From assembly GCA_001247695.2 (NCBI GenBank), contig LGRX02013699.1:1-13424 (forward strand): a stretch of DNA of 13,424 bases, read 5' to 3'. The notes below the pieces were generated by a model, which did not search any database, was not told the origin of the DNA, and worked only from the letters and a program-made list of their open reading frames with translations. Below, piece after piece: positions 7,888 to 13,424 of the stretch (the stretch's first letter is position 1; each line of letters opens with the position of its first letter). Origin of the DNA: Cymbomonas tetramitiformis (Eukaryota > Chlorophyta > Pyramimonadophyceae > Pyramimonadales > Pyramimonadaceae). A program made the translations under genes and the position numbers.

Positions 7888-8312
7888 GACGAATTCTCAG
7901 AATTCGTCGAGGGCCCTCGACGAATTCTCAGAATTCACGGGCGCTCCCCGCTCGACGAATTCTCAGAATTCGTCACGGGCGCTGGGGCCCCGCTCGACGA
8001 ATTCTCAGAATTCGTCACGGGCGCTGATGCCCCGCTCGACGAATTCTCAGAATTCGTCACGGGCGCTGGGGCCCCGCTCGACGAATTCTCAGAATTCGTC
8101 ACGGGCGCTGGGGCCCCGCTCGACGAATTCTCAGAATTCGTCACGGGCGCTGATGCCCCGCTCGACGAATTCTCAGAATTCGTCACGAGCGCTGGGGCCC
8201 CGCTCGACGAATTCTCAGAATTCGTCACGGGCGCTGGGGCCCCGCTCGACGAATTCTCAGAATTCGTCACGGGCGCTGATGCCCCGCTCGACGAATTCTC
8301 AGAATTCGTCGA
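7888..8312. repeat. 42-bp palindrome-bearing tandem array between divergent genes
   Basis: Eleven copies of a core of GACGAATTC, then TCA, then GAATTCGTC are present (one partial, near 7918). Nine are spaced exactly 42 bp apart from 7954 to 8290. Between cores the linker ends in CTGGGGCCCC or CTGATGCCCC in the order G-D-G-G-D-G-G-D, giving a 126-bp higher-order unit. Each core is a hyphenated palindrome with 9-bp arms. Because 42 is a multiple of three, long ORFs appear on both strands (plus repeats LGPRSTNSQNSSRA, minus repeats TNSENSSSGAPAPV), but these are side effects of periodicity. The position between two divergent genes suggests a regulatory or transposase-binding role. Confidence 0.95.
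7891..7936. repeat. 46-bp near-perfect palindrome
   Basis: The sequence is symmetric about 7913/7914 (GGG|CCC). Arms of 23 bases are reverse complements except for one C opposite C in each TCA spacer. It contains four GAATTC sites. It is produced by two array palindromes meeting across CGTCGAGGGCCCTCGACG, which is itself an 18-bp perfect palindrome. Confidence 0.9.
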
Positions 8313-8344
8313 GGACTTTGGTAGATTGTTACCACCTTGACACA

Positions 8345-8427
8345 ATCTTGCGGTTTTTCGTCACCGGTGCCCAGGTAGTTTTTAAACAATTTATTGTCTG
8401 GGTACCGGTGACGAAAAACCGCAAGAT
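8345..8427. repeat. 30-bp-arm inverted repeat 36 bp upstream of the plus-strand ATG
   Basis: Arm one (8345-8374, beginning ATCTTGCGG) and arm two (8398-8427, ending CCGCAAGAT) are reverse complements at 29 of 30 positions, separated by a 23-bp AT-rich loop (8375-8397). If transcribed it forms a very stable hairpin in the 5' leader of the gene starting at 8464. As DNA it could form a cruciform or act as a paired protein-binding site. Confidence 0.95.
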
Positions 8428-8463
8428 TTCACTTTATATTCTGCGCTTTCGTGTTCAAGAATA

Positions 8464-10421
8464 ATGGGTTTAGCTTCCGTACAAGAACTGTTGGATAGGG
8501 CCCTTCCCGATTTGGAGAAGATATTAGAAAAAAAGCTCAAAAACGAGGGCAAGTGTATCGTTCCTTATGAATATGCGGCAGATGTGAGCGAGATTATTCT
8601 AACATGGGATAACTACGAATTGAAAGGCCCCTTGTGGAAACACATTCTAGAGAATAAGCTTTTTACAGATGACTCAATTTTAAGGGTAACTGAAAAAATG
8701 GAGGAATATTGTGGTGATAATGCCTCCGATAGCCCCGCAAAAAAAGCTCCCGATCCTCCGGTTACAGCAGAAGAAGCACACGCGGCGCAAAACCTCGCAG
8801 AAGAGATGCAAGCCGCAAAGGATTTGTTGCCTTACGAGGAGGACGGCAACCCCTTGGATCAGTTGCAGGTCCACGCTGAATTAGATGCGTTCAGCGTGGA
8901 CCTTGTTTCGCTGGGTCTCGGGTCACCTGCCAGGAGCTGGTAAAGGTCACGGCCGATGGGTGGGAGTACGTGCTTTTGGGGCAGTGCTTGGACCAGGGCG
9001 GTCTGAAGGATGGGGACGGCAAGCCCGTAATCATACATACATGCAGACTTCGGGCTGGAAAATGGCTGTGGGAAAGAGCTCCTGCTGAAATGCTTGGAGG
9101 ACGGGTCCAAATATAATGTTTTTGAAAGCGAACTATACAAGGCGGACGAAAAAAACATCGTCAGTAATATGCTGACGTTGTGCCAGGAGCGGTACGGGCC
9201 CCAACCCGGGGAGGAGGACACACGCGTCATCGTGGACGCACCCCACCACGAGGATGACGAAGCCGTCTTGGAGCAGCCTAGGTCGAAGGCAAGGGAGGGT
9301 AGAAAATTGTTTCTGCTTGAGTTTGAGGAGGTCAACAGCCTAGGGTTGCCTCTGTTAGTGGGACTGGCGTGGCTCAAGCAGATCTGGAGGCCTCCTGCGT
9401 CCGGGCATGCGGTTGCGGATCGCGTGGTAATCTTCAACCTACGAAAACCAGGCAATCCAGGTGTCTTCCCCACGTTTGGGGATGCAATCGCGTACCTCAC
9501 CTGCCAGCACGGGGACGTCAAGGACACCACCTTCGTCTTCCGTGAGGATGAAGATGTTCGAGCAGCGGTCGACTTTCAAGTCGTACGGGGTCCATCTGCG
9601 GATGACCCCGAATATCTGTCCTTCGACGAGATGGCGCAGGAAGATACTTCGAACGTGCATCGTACCAACGTCAAGAACGCGCGAACGGAGTTGGTGCCGC
9701 GTTTGGTGAACGGGAAACAGCCGGTAAGCGACCGGCCTGCCTTTGAAAACCACTTTGTTTGCTTTTATTTGGCCTGTAACTTTTATTTATTTCGAAATGG
9801 TGGCTTCTACAGGTGTACGTCTACCTCGAGGCACAGTTCACCCGGGAGAAGAAACTTACGTATCGCATGCCCTTGGTACAGGGCATGCAAGTAGAAATAG
9901 TGATGGACCTTGGGCAGGAGGCTGGTCTTGATCTACACGGCGCCACAATCCGGTTCGTTTGCGCCAACTTGAGCCAAGGCAGCTCGAGTCAGTGGCATGC
10001 CACTTTGTTGAGCGAGAAGCATTCCGGGAACACGGCCGAATACGTCATGTTTCAAACCCCTCTCCTTCAGAACCGACATGTCACGCTCAAGCGGGAGGAG
10101 CACTTTTGCGACAGATACCCGTTTCTTCAGCTGCAGAGCAACAAGGTCTACGCCCACGACATCCGCCTGCCCGATTATGCAGACGGCGACCTCAAAACGT
10201 TACCCACGAAGCTGCCCTTTGCCGATGGGGAAATAGCCGAGGAGGCCGAGAGGTATCAAGGCTTTAAGCAGGTATTGGCTTTTGCCTGGGAAAAGATCGC
10301 GGCCGAGGAGCAGAGGCGCTCGGAGCAGCCAGGTGGCAGGGTAGAAGTCTTCCAAAATTCATTGCGGCCCGATATTCAAAAATTCGATGGCCCGGTTTCG
10401 GCCAGCGCGGTCAGGCCATGA
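8464..10421 (+). CDS. unrecognised multi-exon protein (about 600 aa), frameshifted copy
   Basis: Proposed exons are 8464-8868, 8934-9723 and 9813-10421. Exon 1 encodes a Leu-rich helical N-terminus (VQELLDRALPDLEKILEKKL), a Trp/Leu-rich segment and an acidic, Ala-rich coiled stretch. The middle is acidic with 'DGWEYVLLGQCLDQGG' and 'LLLKCLEDGSKYNVFE' blocks. Exon 3 is mixed alpha/beta-like, ending in a helical 'QVLAFAWEKIAAEEQRR' tail. GC-rich third positions run through all three exons and support coding. Frame moves once more near 9030-9040, at a CATACATACATG tract, where the total exon length is one base over a multiple of three. A four-base duplication explains this. No transmembrane segment, signal peptide or known domain is seen. 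It is divergent from the DUF7869 gene across the repeat array, suggesting a partner in the same element. Function is unknown. Confidence 0.6.
8869..8933 (+). other. candidate 65-nt intron 1 whose 5' end is a perfect hairpin
   Basis: The boundaries TTGCAG|GTCCAC and CACCTGCCAG|GAGCTG are GT-AG, and phase 0 on both sides links the exon 1 frame to the next coding-looking frame. The first 33 bases form a perfect 12-bp inverted repeat: GTCCACGCTGAA (8869-8880) and TTCAGCGTGGAC (8890-8901) around a 9-nt loop. The donor beyond GT is non-consensus, so an indel-type frameshift is the alternative. Confidence 0.45.
9724..9812 (+). other. intron 2 of the plus-strand gene (89 nt)
   Basis: The donor is CAGCCG|GTAAGC and the acceptor is TGGCTTCTACAG|GTGTAC, both phase 0, with a T-rich stretch before the acceptor. 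Retaining it leads into lower-quality coding sequence. The donor lies inside a 6-bp perfect stem: GCCGGT at 9720-9725 pairs with ACCGGC at 9731-9736. Confidence 0.8.
9865..9888. repeat. perfect 9-bp inverted repeat inside exon 3
   Basis: GCATGCCCT (9865-9873) and AGGGCATGC (9880-9888) flank a 6-nt loop. It lies in coding sequence (residues RMPLVQGMQ), so it may be incidental. Confidence 0.85.
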
Positions 10422-10506
10422 AATATGCACGGCCGGCCTTCGGCCGGCTCGTCCAACGATTTACGGGTCTGTTGACCAGACTTGTTTGACGGCCCGGTTT
10501 CGGCCA
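10386..10506 (+). repeat. 19-bp direct repeat flanking a GC-rich hairpin
   Basis: GAYGGCCCGGTTTCGGCCA occurs at 10386-10404, inside the last codons of the plus-strand gene, and again at 10488-10506, 102 bp on. Between them GCCGGCC (10432-10438), loop TTC, GGCCGGC (10442-10448) is a perfect 7-bp hairpin just after the TGA stop (10419-10421). This could be a 3'-end structure or element-terminal sequence. Confidence 0.8.
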
Positions 10507-10919
10507 ACATGAAAATTTGCTATTTCGGCATATCGCGCGTTTCCCGGAAATTTCCGATTGGGTTGTACGAATCTGACCGCTTGCCTACGTTCGAGAGCTT
10601 GAAATGACGGCATTGAACCCCTCTACGTGTGACACCAACTTACGGGACGATTGGATAAGTGATGTGTATCGATGTTATGGCCCGATCAGTAAACCCTGCC
10701 ATCTATTAATCTATCCAACTAATCAATCTATTATCTAATTACTCCCCCCTTGACAATTTTTTCGAAGTGCGTAAGAGATTATTAGCATGATCCATCGAAA
10801 TTCTACCGCTAAATTACAATGCTTGGTCGCAAGTTAAAGATAACAAACAAAAATCATATAAAATCAAAAGAAACATAAATCTTAAATCGTACATCAAAAC
10901 TGTTTGGGCTAGTGAACAT
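10507..10919. other. spacer with no gene seen
   Basis: The first part is mixed-composition and the latter part is A/T-rich, with ATCTATTAATCTATCC-type short repeats (about 10700-10740). No ORF with coding character is seen. The right end is the 3' flank of the minus-strand hAT gene, and the junction of two elements may lie here. Neither target-site duplications nor terminal inverted repeats could be identified. Confidence 0.5.
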
Positions 10920-13424
10920 CTATTCCTTCTTCTGCGGTTCTTTCTTAAGGATTACCCACTTTCCTTTCACGCCATATTCCTCTGCAGTAAGATCGTGAAA
11001 ATATAATAATCCATCATCAGCATAATACACTGCTTTCAACCCTGCTTGGGCACCTGTTAGGCTGGTGTACCTATATTTCCCAATGTACCACTTGTCTGCA
11101 AATCTGTGGGCAATTTTTGTTGCTCTCTTAAGAACTTTATGTGTAATCTCGGACGGGGGTTTCTCTACTACCAGCCATCCATGTGGAGCGATAAAATCGG
11201 ACGAGCACCACTCTGGCAAATCTGGATCAATAGAATCATCCTCGCCACGTGCCTCTTCTGTGCCAACCGCCTCTGGTTGTGTCGTGCTCGATTCGGGCAC
11301 TTCATCAATTTCCTCTTCTGCGGATCCATCTAAAATGCTCATAGGCGTGTGCTCACCTTTCTTGAGCACCTTTCCTCGGTAGTATGTCTTCTCCCGAGGT
11401 GCAGAGCTAGATCTAGCAGGAGCGCGCGCTTTCATGGCTTTCCATTTATTGTACGCCTTTAAAACCAAAGCATGAACAGCTGACTTGTCCTCAAGCTCCG
11501 GACCATTGAGAGAGCACATCATTAATGCCGACAACGTCGCAGGGCTCATGCGGTTGCGCAGAGCGGTCTTTATTATCCCCATCCTGGAGAACCCACGCTC
11601 GCAACATGCAGTGTTTAAAGGCAGAACAAATCTGATAGCGAGCAACAACTTCATGTTGGGAAATTCGTCTTTCAGTAAGAAGGGTCGCCAGAACTCGTGA
11701 AACTCACTGTCCCAAATTGTGTTCTCTGTCTTTTGGAATACTATCATCTTCAAGCTTTCCCACTCCTGTTTCAACTTCTCAGCATCGATAACCGGTCCCG
11801 TTATTTCACAATCGACATGAGTGTCACCAAAAAAATCGATCAAAGTCTGCAACTTATCCTCGCCATATTCTTCCAGGGCCTCTTCCTTCTTTGGGAACTT
11901 GCTAGGACTAAAAATATCAAGTGCGGACATCAAGTCTTGCGCAGGAAACCTTTCTCCAAGCTCAGAGTGTAAACCAGAAGCAAACAACTGGACATGTTTG
12001 AATAACTCGCCAAGGTCGCGTGTATTTTGGAGCTGGAAGGTACCGCTCGCATGTGGAAAGTCGAAAAAGTCTGCGTCCTCTGCAGCAGAAGCGTGTGCGC
12101 GCAAAAAAGACTTAAGCGTTGTGCCCCCTGGTTTTGAAGGTTTGATATATAACACCTCCAGACCAAGTTTGGTTGCAGATATCAAGTCAATGGCTGTGTC
12201 ATGATCAACGATATCACCCTGAAAGCACTTGCTGAGTAGGTTCAGCTTGTGCAAAATATCTTTGAAGAAACAAAGAGTTCCGAAAAATTCCGGTGACGTG
12301 AGCTGTCTGTGCAGCGTGGCTGCAACCTCAATACCCTTAGCAGCTTGCTCTCGGAATTCTTGCTCGAGAGCTGGCAAAGTGGAAAACACAGACTCTACGG
12401 ATAAACCCTTGGACAACCATCTGGTCTCCACATCTTTCACTATTTTGCCACTGGTATCAAAACCAAGTTGCTTTTGAATCTTTTCAAACCGCGAGCCACG
12501 TTTGGCAGACCTAGAAAAATAGGAAGAGATAGAGTGCAATATTGTGTCGAAATTTTCGAAGAAAGGAATGTCGGATCCCGCGTCGCTTGAGCAAAGGGAC
12601 AATCGATGCGCTACACAATGAAAAGATAACAGGTATGGCATCAACGATCTCAACCGCGCACCCACACCAGACTCGCAGCCAAGCATAACAGAAGCACCAT
12701 CACTACCAAAAGCAAATAAAGATGACAAGGAAAGATCATTTTCGGCAAGGGTCTCCAATACCACCGAGGAAATTGTCTCAGCATCTGCTTGTTCTAGGCC
12801 TTTTAAAGAAAGAAATCGAACCGCTGGAATACCATCACGCTGCACATACCAAACATATAAGATAAGTTCTTCAATCGTCGATCTATCTGTGCTTTCATCA
12901 ACCCCAACCGCGTAGCAAGGAGAGCGGACAATATCACAAACAAGATCGTCTTGAATAGCACTGGCCAAGCACATAACAAACTGCCTGCACATAACATGAT
13001 TGCGATACTCCTCAGTGCCAATATTTAACTGTTGGGTGAGATCATCTGTGATGTAAAAACCTTCAACTCCATGCAACATTTCCGGAAACTTAATCAAAGC
13101 GATATCTCCCTTAGCAAGAATGTACGCTTGGTGTATAGCGTTCAAAGTGCCAGTCTTCTGAAGGATAAGGGCGTTCTTCCTGGCGATGAGATATTGTTCT
13201 TTCTCACGCGAAGCTGAGCAAACTGCAAACGCATGGTCTGATTGTTTTCCATTTGCGGTGACAGTTCTCTCATGTTCAATGATACGCTGAACGCGAATGC
13301 TGCTGCAACCACGGGTGAAAGTATTGTCAAAACGAAACTGTTGACACAACGTGCAAAACATACTTGCACGCTCCTCATCATATACAAGCCAAGGGCGCTG
13401 CTCACTCCATTGTGGGAGAAATTT
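10920..13424 (-). CDS. hAT-family transposase (ZNF862/DUF4371 type) with Tudor-like tail, 5' partial
   Basis: The frame is open from the right edge (13424) to TAG at 10922-10920. Upstream of the first in-window Met (13361) it continues with FLPQWSEQRPWLVYDEE, the normal lead-in of a TTF-type zinc finger, so the start lies outside. Numbering from that Met: zinc-finger Cys/His (C3, C6, C19, H30) at 1-45; a hAT RNase-H core with GVDESTD (D155), FGSDGASVMLG (D221) and FHCVAHRL (C249, H252); a TRW motif near 313-315; and the C-terminal hAT dimerisation region with CCERGFSRMGIIKTALRNRM (about 586-620, E588 a candidate for the third acidic residue). Acidic residues and Cys/His positions look intact. 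Residues about 720-806 form an extra domain (WYIGKYRY, LKAVYYADDG, LTAEEYG, KWVILKK) that resembles Tudor/SH3-like folds. It acts in nuclear cut-and-paste transposition, or is host-derived. Confidence 0.88.
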   Translation of the reverse strand, partial: KFLPQWSEQRPWLVYDEERASMFCTLCQQFRFDNTFTRGCSSIRVQRIIEHERTVTANGKQSDHAFAVCSASREKEQYLIARKNALILQKTGTLNAIHQAYILAKGDIALIKFPEMLHGVEGFYITDDLTQQLNIGTEEYRNHVMCRQFVMCLASAIQDDLVCDIVRSPCYAVGVDESTDRSTIEELILYVWYVQRDGIPAVRFLSLKGLEQADAETISSVVLETLAENDLSLSSLFAFGSDGASVMLGCESGVGARLRSLMPYLLSFHCVAHRLSLCSSDAGSDIPFFENFDTILHSISSYFSRSAKRGSRFEKIQKQLGFDTSGKIVKDVETRWLSKGLSVESVFSTLPALEQEFREQAAKGIEVAATLHRQLTSPEFFGTLCFFKDILHKLNLLSKCFQGDIVDHDTAIDLISATKLGLEVLYIKPSKPGGTTLKSFLRAHASAAEDADFFDFPHASGTFQLQNTRDLGELFKHVQLFASGLHSELGERFPAQDLMSALDIFSPSKFPKKEEALEEYGEDKLQTLIDFFGDTHVDCEITGPVIDAEKLKQEWESLKMIVFQKTENTIWDSEFHEFWRPFLLKDEFPNMKLLLAIRFVLPLNTACCERGFSRMGIIKTALRNRMSPATLSALMMCSLNGPELEDKSAVHALVLKAYNKWKAMKARAPARSSSAPREKTYYRGKVLKKGEHTPMSILDGSAEEEIDEVPESSTTQPEAVGTEEARGEDDSIDPDLPEWCSSDFIAPHGWLVVEKPPSEITHKVLKRATKIAHRFADKWYIGKYRYTSLTGAQAGLKAVYYADDGLLYFHDLTAEEYGVKGKWVILKKEPQKKE

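Noticed and set aside
7888..8312. CRISPR array
   Set aside because: Units are contiguous and near-identical with no unique spacers, in a eukaryotic context with spliced genes.
7823..8464. Long plus-strand ORF of repeated PRSTNSQNSSRALG units, and a matching minus-strand ORF at 7935-8345
   Set aside because: Both exist only because the 42-bp unit is a multiple of three and stop-free. They overlap on opposite strands and run into the hairpin.
9022..9046. Micro-intron GT...AG of about 20-25 nt to explain the frame change
   Set aside because: Phases do not match on the two sides, and the length is far below usual minimum intron size. A 4-nt repeat slip fits better.
8859..9530. 223-aa minus-strand ORF
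   Set aside because: It is antisense to the plus-strand gene exons, whose frame has better third-position bias and splice sites. It is Ser-rich, as antisense ORFs often are.
9720..10421. Separate gene in exon 3 starting at GTG 9813
   Set aside because: The codon follows directly after a good splice acceptor and is in phase with the upstream donor. Eukaryotic genes do not normally start at GTG.

Overview
This is a eukaryotic window. It has spliced genes with GT-AG introns of about 65-112 nt, satellite-like tandem repeats, a Ty3/gypsy-type gag and two transposase-type genes. Large, repeat-rich genomes of algae or other protists look like this, but I cannot name the organism. I see no rRNA, tRNA, CRISPR or bacterial operon structure.

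Left part (1-4369). Bases 1-992 are a 183-bp tandem repeat arranged as a 366-bp two-type higher-order repeat. Each full monomer carries an uninterrupted 58-codon ATG ORF in a strong Kozak context. An AT-rich leader follows, then a retrotransposon gag (1195-2247). Its CCHC zinc knuckle lies in another frame (about 2168-2425), and no protease, reverse transcriptase or integrase follows. Bases 2426-4369 are mostly non-coding: a diverged 146-bp direct repeat, one weak candidate ORF (3199-3729) that runs into an AT-rich segment, and a perfect 13-bp inverted repeat at the edge of that segment.

Central part (4370-10421). Two divergent multi-exon genes flank a repeat-rich intergenic region. The minus-strand gene (7772 to 4370) resolves into three exons with phase-consistent splice sites. 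It predicts about 1059 aa: a Cys cluster, a DUF7869-like RNase-H-fold transposase-type core, a SAP DNA-binding motif created across the first splice junction, a low-complexity linker and an unrecognised C-terminal domain. The plus-strand gene (8464 to 10421) is an unrecognised protein of about 600 aa with two proposed introns and one apparent 4-nt slippage frameshift. Between them lie a 42-bp palindrome-bearing tandem array (126-bp higher-order repeat), a 46-bp near-perfect palindrome, and a 30-bp-arm inverted repeat just upstream of the plus-strand ATG. The layout resembles a two-gene mobile element with internal binding-site repeats. This is inference, because no element ends were found.

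Right part (10422-13424). A GC-rich spacer with a short direct repeat and hairpin is followed by AT-rich sequence. Then comes a minus-strand hAT-family transposase gene of ZNF862/DUF4371 type, still open at the right edge of the window. It has a TTF-type zinc finger, a DDE core, a hAT dimerisation domain and an unusual C-terminal Tudor/SH3-like tail.
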